Shown: piece by piece, positions 21,298-30,752 of the stretch
How positions within the stretch are numbered: position 1 is the stretch's first letter
How the letters are laid out: every line of letters starts with the position of its first letter
Source: Paenibacillus macerans
GTDB lineage: Bacteria; Bacillota; Bacilli; Paenibacillales; Paenibacillaceae
NCBI RefSeq assembly: GCF_023715465.1
Contig: NZ_JAMBOE010000007.1
Coordinates: 242,319 to 306,318, forward strand
Reading direction: 5' to 3'
Length of the DNA: 64,000 nucleotides
Translations under genes and position numbers: made by a program
Notes under the pieces: model-generated
What the model was told of the DNA's origin: nothing
The model's input: the letters and a program-made list of their open reading frames with translations, nothing else
The model's database searches: none

Positions 21298-24200
21298 CTA
21301 GATTAAATCGGACTTTTCCAATAATCTCTTGATGATAGTGGCAATTTCAGCCCGCGTTATGAACGCCTTAGGCTCCAAATTCATGTTATTTCTTCCCGAC
21401 ACGATCCCCGCCTGAACCGTATCAGCTACTCCGGCCGTAGCCCAAGCAGAGATTTCCGTTTCATCCTGATAAGGCTGCAAAATAGCATCCAGGGATGAAC
21501 CACTCGTAATGCGATCTTTCAACCCTGTTATCTTCATGGCATTGGCAACGATCGCCATCGCCTCTTCGCGGGTAATTTTCTCATCAGGGCGGAACTTTCC
21601 GTCCTTATATCCTTTGATCAAGCCATATTGGTGTGCTGTGTTCACGGCACCGGAATACCAGTCCGCCTCTTTAACATCGGTAAACGAGCTTTCTCCTGCC
21701 CCAAAACCCAATCCGAGACCGCGAACGATAATCGCCGCAAATTCGGCGCGGGTAATATCCCGATCAGGGCTAAACATATCGTTGCCCGTTCCACCCGCGA
21801 TCATCCGGGATCCCATGTCATTGACGTAGTTTTTGGCCCAGTGGTTTTCCATATCTTTAAACGCCAACGGGTGCCATACTACTGCATAGGTGCTGTTCGT
21901 CAAACTATTGATTTTGGCGTAATAGATGCCATCTTCTTTGATCACCTTGGTCGGTACATGACGAACGAATCCATCCGGTTCTACCACCACACCGGTGGTA
22001 ATCCGGTTCGGGTCGATCCCCTCCGGAAGCGCTAAAGCGCGCTCCACATATGCGTTAAATTTTGCTGCTTCTTCGGTGCGGTCGCCATAAACCGCGCTCA
22101 CTTTAAAGTTAAGCGGAGGTACGACCAGCGTCAGCCCGTCCCGCTCGGCCGCTTTCTCAACCGTACGTACAGTCTCTGTCTGCGGTACGGAAATTTCAAT
22201 CTTGACTTTGATATCCTGCAAAGCCAGGTCTTTACCGAAACGCTCCGAAATGGAATCAATATCGATTTGTTCCGCAGGCAAGGTGTAAGTTGCCTTCTCC
22301 GAGCGAATCACCACAACGGCTTGCTCGGTTTCCATATTTTTGACCATGCGTCCATTGAATTCGCCAACGACAACATCGCTCCCCGCAGAAACAGATAGCG
22401 TTATGGTAGCGCCTTTACCTTCGTCTGTGAGCCGCTGCCGCAACTTTTCTTCATTCACGGTAATGGTCATGACTTTTTGTCCGTTCACGTCCTCCATTGC
22501 AGCCGTTCCCACATTGTCAAGCTTTCCGTTCACAAGCACGTCTACCCCTGTATTCTCCTGCTCAGGCTTCTGCTCTGGCACCGGCTGAGAAGAGGAATTG
22601 CTATGATTATCTCGTGACCCGGAATGGTTACCGGAATTTCCGTTATTATTGCCCGAGGTGTCTCTTGGCGTAACGGCATTGGACGGTGCAGACGGCGCAC
22701 TGCTGCCTACGGCATTTTTAGCTTTCATGATGAAGGTGTACGTGGTTCCGTTCAATAAACCTGGGACGGTAATCGAAGTTGAACCGGCGTCTCCGGTGGC
22801 AACAAGCGCTCCTTGGGCAGTGAAGACTTCGTATCCCGTAATCGAGCTTCCGCCGTTATCCTGCGGAGGCGTAAAGGTGATCTTAGCGCTGCTGTTGCCC
22901 GCTTCCGCCGTCACATCGGTTGGTGCTGATGGAACGGTTGCAGGCGTTGCGCTCACCTGATTGGACTCGCTTCCGAGTCCTATACCGTTACCTGCTCTCA
23001 CTACAAAATAATAGGTTGTTCCGTTATTCAAATCCGGCACCTGATAAGTTGCACTTGTCACTGTCGCGATGGAATCGGCGTTAAATTCCCCTGGTGTGGT
23101 CGACATGTACAAATTGTAATACGTGGCGCCGGTCACCGTATCCCATCGCAAATCAACTTGACGGTCCCCTGCCGTGGCGGCCAAATTCAGTGGACTAGCG
23201 GAAATATCCGGCAAGCCGATAACTTGGGTAACTGTGAATGTTACACTTGCCATGTTGTCTGCCGATACAGTAACCGTGGCCGTGTAAGTTCCCGCCGCCA
23301 GTCCAGGCTTGGCTTGAATCGCCAAGGTTGTTGATGCATCAGGATCCAGTGTACTTTGCAGAGGCAAAGTAAAGTCAAATGCGTTGACATGAACACCGCC
23401 GATCGAGACGCTCAAGTTTGAAAGACCCGTGGTGCCTGTATTAAGAATGCGAATCGCTTTCGGTTCTGAACTGCCATAACCTTGCACCAGCCCAGGCAAG
23501 GTCATATCGCTGATCGGCTCAATGGAGAACGTATGGGCTATCGTGTAGGTGAAAGTTGCAACCTCGCTGCTTTCCGAGCCATTTATTGCAGCAATAGCCT
23601 TCAAGGTCACCGTACTGCCCGGCGTTCCCGCAATAGTGACGGTAGATCCGCTTGGACTATCGGCCGTAGGATTGGTTCCATCCGTCGTATAGTAGATGAC
23701 CGCTCCGGGCGAAGCTGCGCCGAGCGTTACTTGGCTGTGATTTTCCAGCACCGTACCACTGGCCGGATTGGCCGTTGGAGCAGCCAGGCGCTCTTTAACC
23801 GATACGGTTATATTTTTAGATGTCACGCCCCCATCTCCGTCGCTGACTTGAACCGTTAGCCAATCTGTACCGTAATACCCTTCTGCCGGCGTGTAACTGA
23901 CGGTACCTTCGGGAACGATATCGGAACTTCCGCTGGGCGCATTTGCCCCGGAAATACTTACCGTCCCATGTACCGGCGAGGAAGTTAGCGTCCAGGTCAG
24001 AGTCTGGCCTGGATCCGGGTCACTGACATGCAATAGAGGCTTAAGATCAACAGGGCCCGAGTCTTGAGCGACTGTCAGCATCGACTCGGTGCCAACAAAG
24101 GCCGGTAAGGTATTTTGTCCCGGGATTTTCTTAAACGTTCCCTGACCGTCAAACATGAATATTTTGTTTGCACCGCCATCCGCAACATAAATATTTTCGT

Positions 24201-25035
24201 TGTCATCAACGGTTATATGGCGCGGATATTGTAAATCGGGATGTCCAAGCGTCAAGGCATAACTTCCGTCTTTATTAAAAACCTGCACGCGTTTATTATT
24301 TGAATCCGCAATGTACAACCGATCCTTACCGTCAATATATAGTCCCATGGGGGAATTGAGGTGACTGTTGTCGTTGCCTGAAACATTTTTCACCCCAATC
24401 ATTTTTACCTGCGTATAAGTATCATCGCTATTGTGCTGGAACACCAGTACAATATGGTTCCAATATTGAGAGACGTAAAGGTTGCCTTCGGAATCAACCG
24501 CAACTCCCATCGGTCTGTCCGAAGTCGAAGCAACCGGGGTATATACTCCCGTCTCAATATCCATCCTGTATACGCTATTCGAATTTTGATCCGAAAAAAA
24601 GATGTGCCCGTTTTCGTCAAGCATCATGGCTTCGGGCGCCGGGTTGGCGAAATTAGGCAGCGGAATGGAGCGAAGCCAGCCGCCCTGGCTGTTGAACTCC
24701 TGAATCCGGTTATTAAAGGCATCGAAAACGTAGATGTTTTTCGTGGAATGCTCGACGGCAACATATTTCGGAATGCTGAAATGAGCATTGTCCGCTCCCG
24801 AAACCCCTTTTTCGCCGAGCGTTTTATACACGCTTTCATCTTGATTAAAAATTTGAATACGTTGGTTACCCAAATCCGTTACATATAACTTTCCATCATC
24901 GGCCGCCAAACCTAAAGGGGCACTTAAATCCCAACCCGGCTTCACCACCGTTGCCGCCGCTTCAACGTGGACGCCAATACTCCCTGCAACCCCCGTCACG
25001 AGAATTGTAAAAATCATAGCAAGCTTACGAAACAT
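21298..25035 (-). CDS. Large S-layer homology (SLH) surface protein with NHL, fibronectin III and other domains
   Basis: 1245 residues from the ATG at 25035 (AAGGGTGAGT just upstream). Signal peptide to about residue 28. Residues 30-310: five or six NHL repeats (FSIPKYVAVEHSTKNIYVFD, LNSPMGLYIDGKDRLYIADS). About 330-420: a cadherin/VCBS-like module. About 420-500: CHB_HEX_C-type module (VIYYTTDGTNPTA). About 500-610: MSP-like. About 620-800: two Fn3 domains. A Ser/Asn/His-rich linker follows, then an unknown beta region and three SLH domains at the end (FKDMENHWAKNYVNDMGSRM, FTDVKEADWYSGAVNTAHQY, YQDETEISAWATAGVADTVQ). It is anchored to cell wall polysaccharide. Confidence 0.88.
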   Translation of the reverse strand: MFRKLAMIFTILVTGVAGSIGVHVEAAATVVKPGWDLSAPLGLAADDGKLYVTDLGNQRIQIFNQDESVYKTLGEKGVSGADNAHFSIPKYVAVEHSTKNIYVFDAFNNRIQEFNSQGGWLRSIPLPNFANPAPEAMMLDENGHIFFSDQNSNSVYRMDIETGVYTPVASTSDRPMGVAVDSEGNLYVSQYWNHIVLVFQHNSDDTYTQVKMIGVKNVSGNDNSHLNSPMGLYIDGKDRLYIADSNNKRVQVFNKDGSYALTLGHPDLQYPRHITVDDNENIYVADGGANKIFMFDGQGTFKKIPGQNTLPAFVGTESMLTVAQDSGPVDLKPLLHVSDPDPGQTLTWTLTSSPVHGTVSISGANAPSGSSDIVPEGTVSYTPAEGYYGTDWLTVQVSDGDGGVTSKNITVSVKERLAAPTANPASGTVLENHSQVTLGAASPGAVIYYTTDGTNPTADSPSGSTVTIAGTPGSTVTLKAIAAINGSESSEVATFTYTIAHTFSIEPISDMTLPGLVQGYGSSEPKAIRILNTGTTGLSNLSVSIGGVHVNAFDFTLPLQSTLDPDASTTLAIQAKPGLAAGTYTATVTVSADNMASVTFTVTQVIGLPDISASPLNLAATAGDRQVDLRWDTVTGATYYNLYMSTTPGEFNADSIATVTSATYQVPDLNNGTTYYFVVRAGNGIGLGSESNQVSATPATVPSAPTDVTAEAGNSSAKITFTPPQDNGGSSITGYEVFTAQGALVATGDAGSTSITVPGLLNGTTYTFIMKAKNAVGSSAPSAPSNAVTPRDTSGNNNGNSGNHSGSRDNHSNSSSQPVPEQKPEQENTGVDVLVNGKLDNVGTAAMEDVNGQKVMTITVNEEKLRQRLTDEGKGATITLSVSAGSDVVVGEFNGRMVKNMETEQAVVVIRSEKATYTLPAEQIDIDSISERFGKDLALQDIKVKIEISVPQTETVRTVEKAAERDGLTLVVPPLNFKVSAVYGDRTEEAAKFNAYVERALALPEGIDPNRITTGVVVEPDGFVRHVPTKVIKEDGIYYAKINSLTNSTYAVVWHPLAFKDMENHWAKNYVNDMGSRMIAGGTGNDMFSPDRDITRAEFAAIIVRGLGLGFGAGESSFTDVKEADWYSGAVNTAHQYGLIKGYKDGKFRPDEKITREEAMAIVANAMKITGLKDRITSGSSLDAILQPYQDETEISAWATAGVADTVQAGIVSGRNNMNLEPKAFITRAEIATIIKRLLEKSDLI

Positions 25036-25168
25036 ACTCACCCTTTTCACTCCCTCACTCTCCCCCGAGAAATATGTAGAAAATTGTCGTTTGAACACAA
25101 TTGTATCGGGGGCCAATAAACAAATAATAAACAAGTGAGGAAAGTCCTTGACAATCTGAAAGAGCAGC

Positions 25169-25412
25169 CTATGTCTTATTCAGCCATACATCCACAAACA
25201 CCGCCCGGAAATAAGCAACCATCGGCCCCATCAGCAAAACGGTGCAGAGAGTTCCTGCTCCGACGGTTCCTCCCAGCAAAAAACCGGCCGCGACGCATAC
25301 GGCATCGGTGACAACTCGGCCTACACGAAATTTGATCTTCCATCTTCGCCGACATATACAAACTTGCGGCAAAAGCGGTAATTACCAGTGCGATGCCAAC
25401 AAAAATCATCTG
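25169..25412 (-). pseudogene. Broken YczE-like membrane protein gene
   Basis: One frame gives MIFVGIALVITAFAASLYMS at 25409 and a second gives FRVGRVVTDAVCVAAGFLLG and GTVGAGTLCTVLLMGPMVAY to the end at 25169. In YczE-type proteins these parts are separated by about 40 residues, so there is an internal deletion and a frameshift, and the N-terminus is also missing. Confidence 0.55.
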
Positions 25413-25512
25413 CTCAAAAAAGCTAGATATCTACTATCCTTTTAAGGATATACATGGTAATATAACTTCCGAAAACCATAAAAATCTATATCGACAAAAC
25501 TAGTAAATAACT

Positions 25513-25860
25513 TTGAAGGACCTTCAACTTCAATTCTATGATGAAACCCTTCAAAGAAACGTGAGAGATCTGAGAGATTTCAATATAGGGGACTCTATTT
25601 CTTTCGAAGATTCAATTTCTTCAATTAAGTATGACAACGATAAAAACTATACTCTTTTGGGATTTAAAGACATTGATGGTGACATAGTCAACTGGGTATT
25701 TAAAGGTGATTTAACTAGCAGCTACAAGATCGGTGACTCATTACGACTAAAACTACATGTTGTTGAAGAGACAAACGGATTTGAAAATATTGATTTAATC
25801 AAGAACTTCCAAGACAGTGGAGAAACGGCTGAAGAAATCGATAAATACTTAGTTAAATAA
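25513..25860 (+). CDS. Hypothetical protein, 115 residues
   Basis: Starts at a TTG (25513) without a clear ribosome binding site; the reading frame has good AT-rich coding look (IGDSISFEDSISSIKYDNDK, NWVFKGDLTSSYKIGDSLRL). Beta-rich and acidic, no signal peptide, no family I recognise. It is followed after 14 bases by a small membrane ORF, so the two may form a unit. Its base composition is more AT-rich than its neighbours, which suggests transfer. It may be a truncated gene. Confidence 0.5.
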   Translation: MKDLQLQFYDETLQRNVRDLRDFNIGDSISFEDSISSIKYDNDKNYTLLGFKDIDGDIVNWVFKGDLTSSYKIGDSLRLKLHVVEETNGFENIDLIKNFQDSGETAEEIDKYLVK

Positions 25861-25874
25861 AAAAACAAGGTGAT

Positions 25875-26087
25875 ATTATCAATAAGGTAAAAAATTGGGC
25901 AGTTATAGCACTAGTTTTCTGGGGAATATTTCAAATTTTTTATTATATACTTAAAAATTTAATTTTTGGACAAATCAATATACCCTCACCTTATGAAAAC
26001 ATTGTTCAGTTAATAGGCTTGGTCATAATTATTCTACTCTCAATCATTTTTGCAATACTTTTGGTCAAAGGAAATAATAAACAATAA
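25875..26087 (+). CDS. Small two-helix membrane protein with unusual start codon
   Basis: About 70 residues: INKVKNWAVIALVFWGIFQI, a polar loop PSPYENI, then VQLIGLVIIILLSIIFAILL and KGNNKQ. No ATG, GTG or TTG is in place; ATT (25875) or ATC (25878) after AAGGTGAT are the only starts, as in infC. Either a rare start is used or the true start was lost. It follows the hypothetical gene and has the same AT-rich composition. Possible pair of a soluble and a membrane protein. Confidence 0.45.
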   Translation: MINKVKNWAVIALVFWGIFQIFYYILKNLIFGQINIPSPYENIVQLIGLVIIILLSIIFAILLVKGNNKQ

Positions 26088-26092
26088 CAAAA

Positions 26093-26134
26093 AGAAGAGT
26101 GGGCTATATCGTTATCGAGCCCACTCTTCTTTTG
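26093..26134. terminator. Bidirectional terminator
   Basis: AGAAGAGTGGGCT, loop, AGCCCACTCTTCTTTT. It separates the small plus-strand genes from the convergent anti-sigma operon. Confidence 0.85.
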
Positions 26135-26228
26135 TACGTTCAACTACGGATTCATTCTAAACAACATAGGGACAGGGAAATGCTTGGATCCAAACTAGGA
26201 GATCAGACCCCCTGGAATCTCGATAGCA

Positions 26229-27881
26229 CTACTTCCCCGGCTTGACCTCGACGCGCAGTTCGTCCTCCGGCTGATTGGTCGTATACATAAAAATGTAAAT
26301 GTCCTGCTCCGTTTCCTTAAAGTTTTCAAACACGTCTATATTCTCATTATTCTCATCCCCAAGCATGCGGATGAGCGCAGGCTTCCCGTAATTTCGCTCC
26401 CCGCCGTCGAGATAATAAGTCTGATTCACCCCGCCAAACGCCGGATCGCTGCTCCGGGATTCTACATACAAATTGTCGTCCTTCATATAATAGGTCCATG
26501 TGATCGGATACCCCACGATGCTGGAGCTCACAGTTTGCCGCTTCGTCGAGATGTCGATTAGCCGGATCGGCTGGTTATCGCCCTTGTGCTCGTCGACACG
26601 ATGTTTCGCAATCAGTGTTATCGGCTCATTGGCCAACGCTTCCGGTGTAAGACCAGCCATTTCGAACCGCAGTTCGGTTTGGGTCGGTTCATTGGAAACG
26701 AGCCAGAGTCCGCCATCGAGAAGCTTACCCCCAACATCCAGCTGATATTCCGTATAAGGCACCCTTGCGTATTTCTCTTCATGGGTCAACACAAGCCGAA
26801 CCTGGGTTGGTGTAACGATCAATTCAGCAATTTTTGTTCCTCCTGGCACCTCCTTGAGCGGAATATTCAGCCGGTTCTTAAACGAGCTGCGTTCCAGTTG
26901 CTTCTTCGAGAGGGCGGTACGGAGACTCCAAGTTCCAGTGGCCGTTCCCAGCGTACGGTCATATTTGAGCTGGAACGAAGTTCCTTCAGCTCGTAAGTCA
27001 GTTGCCGAATATATCTGCTGGTTCGAATATTCGTCAGAGGCTTCAGGTGTTCCGAATACTGAGGGCTTAGATTCCCGGATTCTCTCGCCTTTAGCGTTGA
27101 CGGCTTCGATACGAACCCAGCTGTTATTTTGAAGCCACCGGTCGGTGAAGGAAATAACGGATTTCAGCAGCACCTGTCCCCCGGCTTGCTCGAAGGATTG
27201 CAGCGTAACGGTACCGACACCGTCCTTCTGGATGTTGAATGTCTGGGTCTCCGTACGGTCGGGACGAAAATCGATGGCCTGGCTGCCGTCTCCAATGAAG
27301 CGGATATTTTCCACGAAAAACTCCACATCAGCCTCACGCTCATTGAGCACCCAATCCGTTTCGAAATATCCCTGATATACCTTAAGCTCCTCATTCCAAT
27401 GATAGCTGTTGTTCCCCTCAATCACCCGGCCGCCGCCATCGCGAAGTCCGATATTTTCAAAGCTGATAGCCTTCCCTTTCCGGGCCGGTCCGGGATCGAG
27501 GCTGTACAGAAGGAAGGTCCGGTTCTCATCGGTAAAAGCCGTATGCAGCGTTAACGTTATACCGTCCTGGGTGACCGACTGTTCGATCGTTTGGCCAAGG
27601 CCCTGTTCCATGGCCGTCTGAATACCGGCTCTGTAAGATAGAAGGTTCGACCAGTCATACGTAACCGCTGCATACACCGGCGTTGCCATAAGAGCAACGG
27701 ATAACGAGACGGCGATGGCGGTCCGCTTCCGATTGCGTGGACGCGGAATTGCCAATTCCTTGCCGGCAGCTACTCGCAGTTCGTCTTGACGGATGCTGCT
27801 CCACATCCGGTCGAAATCCGGATAAGGCACCGTATCCGCGTGTTTCAATTGGTTTTTTAATTGGCTTTCAATACGTTCCAA
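26229..27881 (-). CDS. Anti-sigma factor-like membrane protein with DUF4179 domain
   Basis: 550 residues. Residues 1-45 are cytoplasmic and would hold the sigma factor (YPDFDRMWSSIRQDEL). One membrane helix follows at about 53-72 (TAIAVSLSVALMATPVYAAV), then a long outer part beginning with the DUF4179 domain (AGIQTAMEQGLGQTIEQSVT, ITLTLHTAFTDENRTFLLYS). This is the usual form of anti-sigma factors next to ECF sigma genes in Paenibacillus-type genomes. Its start overlaps the sigma gene by 14 bases, which couples their translation. The signal is unknown. Confidence 0.85.
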   Translation of the reverse strand: MERIESQLKNQLKHADTVPYPDFDRMWSSIRQDELRVAAGKELAIPRPRNRKRTAIAVSLSVALMATPVYAAVTYDWSNLLSYRAGIQTAMEQGLGQTIEQSVTQDGITLTLHTAFTDENRTFLLYSLDPGPARKGKAISFENIGLRDGGGRVIEGNNSYHWNEELKVYQGYFETDWVLNEREADVEFFVENIRFIGDGSQAIDFRPDRTETQTFNIQKDGVGTVTLQSFEQAGGQVLLKSVISFTDRWLQNNSWVRIEAVNAKGERIRESKPSVFGTPEASDEYSNQQIYSATDLRAEGTSFQLKYDRTLGTATGTWSLRTALSKKQLERSSFKNRLNIPLKEVPGGTKIAELIVTPTQVRLVLTHEEKYARVPYTEYQLDVGGKLLDGGLWLVSNEPTQTELRFEMAGLTPEALANEPITLIAKHRVDEHKGDNQPIRLIDISTKRQTVSSSIVGYPITWTYYMKDDNLYVESRSSDPAFGGVNQTYYLDGGERNYGKPALIRMLGDENNENIDVFENFKETEQDIYIFMYTTNQPEDELRVEVKPGK

Positions 27882-28404
27882 TTCGTTCCTCTCCCTTCAA
27901 CCATATGGGATGGTTTTGTTCCAGTTTTTTGCGCATCATTTTCAAGGCTTTATGAAGCCTTGATTTTACGGTTCCTTGCGGAATGCGCAGGGTTTCGGCG
28001 ATTTCCGCCATCGACAGTTCGCCGATATAGCGGAGGGTCACCACTGCCAGCAGCTTATCGGGCAATTGCTTTAGCAGCTTCTCCCATTCGGCGGAGGCCT
28101 CCTTCTCAAGTACGACTGCGTCAACAGGTTTAACCGCGGCTGCAACGGCGTGCTCATGCAGCCACTGCACCTCGGATTGCTTCTCCCGCTTCGTCTGGTT
28201 TTTTCGAAGCAGGTTCAGGCAGTGATTCATGGTAATGCGCATAATCCAGGCCCGCATATGCTCGATCCGCTGCCAGTCCTGCCGAAACACGGTGACGAAG
28301 ACGTCATGGCATATATCCTCCGCGTCCTGCGCGTTCCGGAGCATGTAATAGCAGGTACGGTAGACGTCTTTGTTATAGCGATCAAATAGCTCACGTTCCG
28401 TCAA
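27868..28404 (-). CDS. ECF RNA polymerase sigma factor
   Basis: About 178 residues. The likely start is the TTG at 28404 (AAGGAG 7-8 bases upstream); the GTG at 28413 is too close to that site. Region 2: YNKDVYRTCYYMLRNAQDAE, then DICHDVFVTVFRQDW and MRITMNHCLNLLRK. Region 4: LPDKLLAVVTLRYIGELSMA and EIAETLRIPQGTVKSRLHKA. A TGAACCC motif of ECF -35 type (28464-28458 on the minus strand), embedded in an AACCCTT/AAGGGTT stem, suggests autoregulation. Co-expressed with the anti-sigma gene. Confidence 0.9.
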   Translation of the reverse strand: MTERELFDRYNKDVYRTCYYMLRNAQDAEDICHDVFVTVFRQDWQRIEHMRAWIMRITMNHCLNLLRKNQTKREKQSEVQWLHEHAVAAAVKPVDAVVLEKEASAEWEKLLKQLPDKLLAVVTLRYIGELSMAEIAETLRIPQGTVKSRLHKALKMMRKKLEQNHPIWLKGEERIGTY

Positions 28405-28528
28405 TTGCTGCACTCCTTTCTTTGCGTTATGTCTTATAAACAGATAACCCTTGAAAAGGGTTCATTTTTTTCAAAACCGTTGCAATAAGAACAAAACAAA
28501 CCTTTAACTCAATAACCCTACAATAACA

Positions 28529-28572
28529 AAAGAACACTTGTCCCGCTCTAAAACAGAGGGGCAAATGTTCTT
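28529..28572 (-). terminator. Terminator after the MetX-like gene
   Basis: On the minus strand AGAACATTTGCCCC, loop, GGGACAAGTGTTCT followed by TTTGTTATT. Confidence 0.65.
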
Positions 28573-28642
28573 CCTGTTTGGATGTGGTGGTTAACCGCAA
28601 ATTTTGCTATTCCTGACAGAACACTCTAATGCTAACGATGAT

Positions 28643-29662
28643 CTATCTGTTTGTACTAAGCGTGAGCAAGCGTTTTAGATTGTCATCAATAAATTTATTA
28701 TCAGCACGGTTGATTCCACGACCGGCAAAATGGCCCCAGATCGACTCGATAGGACTAAAAACAGCATTAGGTATACGCTTAGCTTCGTATTCGTTATCGT
28801 CCGCCTTGCAGAAGAGATCCGTACTCCCAGGCATGATGCAGGCGAGCGCTTTAATACTTTTGAGCGCCTTATCGAAATCTCCGTTATAGGTGGGATTTGC
28901 ACTAATATCTGCATTTTGTCCGGTCCATAACATGGCCAGGACATTGTGCGGATCCATCTTCATAAAGCTATCTTCCCAGACACCCGCCACAAAACCTGCC
29001 AATGAGTCGAATCCAAGTTCACGATAAAGTTCCTCCCTGTAAAACGCATCCGACAAGCCCCATCCCGCATAGACGCGGCCAACGGCACGCATGTCTGCAG
29101 AAGTCAACTGGTTTAGCTTACTTGAATCAAAGCGGACAGCAGCCATGAGCGCAGCTTTCATTCCGTCCAGGACTACATACGTTTGGGGCCAGGGCTTGGC
29201 AACTCCGGCGAAAGGCGCAATTCGTTCCACCATGTCCGGATAACTTGCTCCCCATTGGAATGCTTGAATACCTCCCATTGACCATCCAACGACAAGAGCG
29301 ATCTTTTGAATGCCGAATTTTTCGGTCACCAGCCGATGCTGGAATTTAACGTTGTCATAGATGGTTACCTGCGGGAAATTAGCCCGGTCGAATGGGGGAG
29401 GCGTGTTACTGGGAGACGAAGATAATCCGTTGCCCAGCAAATTAGGAACGATAATGAAATATTCTCGCGGATCCAGTGCCATGCCGTTTCCAATCAACCA
29501 TTCATTCTGAACATGCGTGTCGCCAAAAGCAGTCGGATAGACGATGACATTATCTTTCTTTTCATTCAATTTTCCATAAGTCTTATAAGCAAGAAAAGCG
29601 CTCGGTAACGTCACTCCTGATTGCAAGGTTACGTCACCCAAATCAAAAATCTCATAATCCAT
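28643..29662 (-). CDS. Alpha/beta hydrolase of the MetX (homoserine acetyltransferase-like) family
   Basis: 339 residues from the ATG at 29662 (GGGAG upstream). The fold shows LAYKTYGKLNEKKDNVIVYP, the nucleophile elbow VGWSMGGIQAFQW (Ser in G-W-S-M-G), a late Asp in MPGSTDLFC, and WGHFAGRG with the catalytic His. True MetX proteins have more residues in the lid and an RFD motif, which I do not see, so the acyl acceptor may be something other than homoserine. It lies divergent from a LysR regulator that probably controls it. Confidence 0.8.
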   Translation of the reverse strand: MDYEIFDLGDVTLQSGVTLPSAFLAYKTYGKLNEKKDNVIVYPTAFGDTHVQNEWLIGNGMALDPREYFIIVPNLLGNGLSSSPSNTPPPFDRANFPQVTIYDNVKFQHRLVTEKFGIQKIALVVGWSMGGIQAFQWGASYPDMVERIAPFAGVAKPWPQTYVVLDGMKAALMAAVRFDSSKLNQLTSADMRAVGRVYAGWGLSDAFYREELYRELGFDSLAGFVAGVWEDSFMKMDPHNVLAMLWTGQNADISANPTYNGDFDKALKSIKALACIMPGSTDLFCKADDNEYEAKRIPNAVFSPIESIWGHFAGRGINRADNKFIDDNLKRLLTLSTNR

Positions 29663-29770
29663 CGTATTGTCTCTCCCTTCAACATGAAACCACACATTTA
29701 AATTGTATTTCTTGTACTTAGTATAGGCTTGTGGTACCCTCAATAAAAGTGAATAGAATTCAAAGTAGTC

Positions 29771-29785
29771 TTCAATAATATTGAA
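29771..29785 (+). promoter_or_regulatory. LysR-type binding site
   Basis: TTCAATAATATTGAA, a perfect dyad of the T-N11-A kind, lies 21 bases before the LysR start and 109 bases before the MetX-like start, fitting autoregulation and divergent control. Confidence 0.6.
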
Positions 29786-29805
29786 AGTAAAAGGGGGACT
29801 GTATG

Positions 29806-30714
29806 ATGGAATTGCGTCAACTGAATACGTTCCGCATGGTTGCATCAACGTTAAATTTCAGTCGAGCTGCGGAAGTGCTGGGCTATGTCCCCTCCAACGT
29901 CACGATGCAAATCAAAGCATTGGAGGATGAGCTTGGTGTTCGTCTGTTTGACCGCTTGGGCAAGCAACTCGTTCTTACAACTGCGGGTAAAAGCTTTTTA
30001 ACTCATATTCAAAGCGTTCTAGATAAATTGGACGAAGCTCGCAGCGCCGTTCATGACAATGAAGTTCTAAGCGGCACCCTAACGATCAGTGCCAATGAGG
30101 TTATTTGCGCCTATCGGCTTCCCGTTGTCTTTCAACGATTTCGTTCGCAGCATCCGGGAGTTCGTTTGATCTTCCGCTCCGTTCCTAATCAAGAGCTCAA
30201 ACAATCACTCTTTGAGGGAACCGCAGATGTCGTCTTTATGTTGGACGAACCCATTCGCTCGAGCGGACTTGCCGTGGAACCGTTGGTGGAAGAAACTTTC
30301 CGCTTGTTCGCTGCTCCAGATCACCCGCTTGCAAAACGAACTGTGCTACAGCTAGGAGATTTTCACGGAGAAGTGTTCCTGACGAATGAAAAGGGCTGTC
30401 CCTATCGCACCATGTTTGACCGGTCATTTGAGAAAGAGGGCATTGATAGTATCACGTATTTAGAATTTCAAAGTGCTGAAGCCATTAAACAATGTGCAAT
30501 TTCGGGAATCGGTATTGCCTTTCTTCCTGAAATCGTAGTGGAAGCCGAAGTTGAACGGAGTGAACTTATTGCTCTTCCATGGCAAATTCCGGACTTGCAC
30601 GTGTATACACAGATGTCATGGCATAAAGACAAGTGGCTTTCACCAATCATGTTGTCTTTCATTGAAGCAGCAAGGGAGGTTCTCGCTATAGAGGAGGGGA
30701 ATAATTTACTCTAG
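29806..30714 (+). CDS. LysR-family transcriptional regulator
   Basis: 302 residues (an ATG just before, at 29803, is equally possible). N-terminal winged HTH: ELRQLNTFRMVASTLNFSRA and AEVLGYVPSNVTMQIKALED, with the following LGVRLFDRLGKQLVLTTAGK. The substrate-binding domain spans about residues 90-295. It faces the MetX-like hydrolase across 140 bases with a T-N11-A dyad, the classical layout for control of the divergent gene. The effector cannot be predicted. Confidence 0.9.
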   Translation: MELRQLNTFRMVASTLNFSRAAEVLGYVPSNVTMQIKALEDELGVRLFDRLGKQLVLTTAGKSFLTHIQSVLDKLDEARSAVHDNEVLSGTLTISANEVICAYRLPVVFQRFRSQHPGVRLIFRSVPNQELKQSLFEGTADVVFMLDEPIRSSGLAVEPLVEETFRLFAAPDHPLAKRTVLQLGDFHGEVFLTNEKGCPYRTMFDRSFEKEGIDSITYLEFQSAEAIKQCAISGIGIAFLPEIVVEAEVERSELIALPWQIPDLHVYTQMSWHKDKWLSPIMLSFIEAAREVLAIEEGNNLL

Positions 30715-30752
30715 TAATGTATATTTCAGTTAAGTCTTCTTTTAAACGTCAC

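Noticed and set aside
22340..23859. Plus-strand open frames opposite the SLH protein
   Set aside because: They mirror the Ser/Thr/Val-rich codons of the SLH gene and have no ribosome sites.
27129..27554. Plus-strand 141-residue frame opposite the anti-sigma gene
   Set aside because: A shadow of the DUF4179 gene; no start signal and no known fold.
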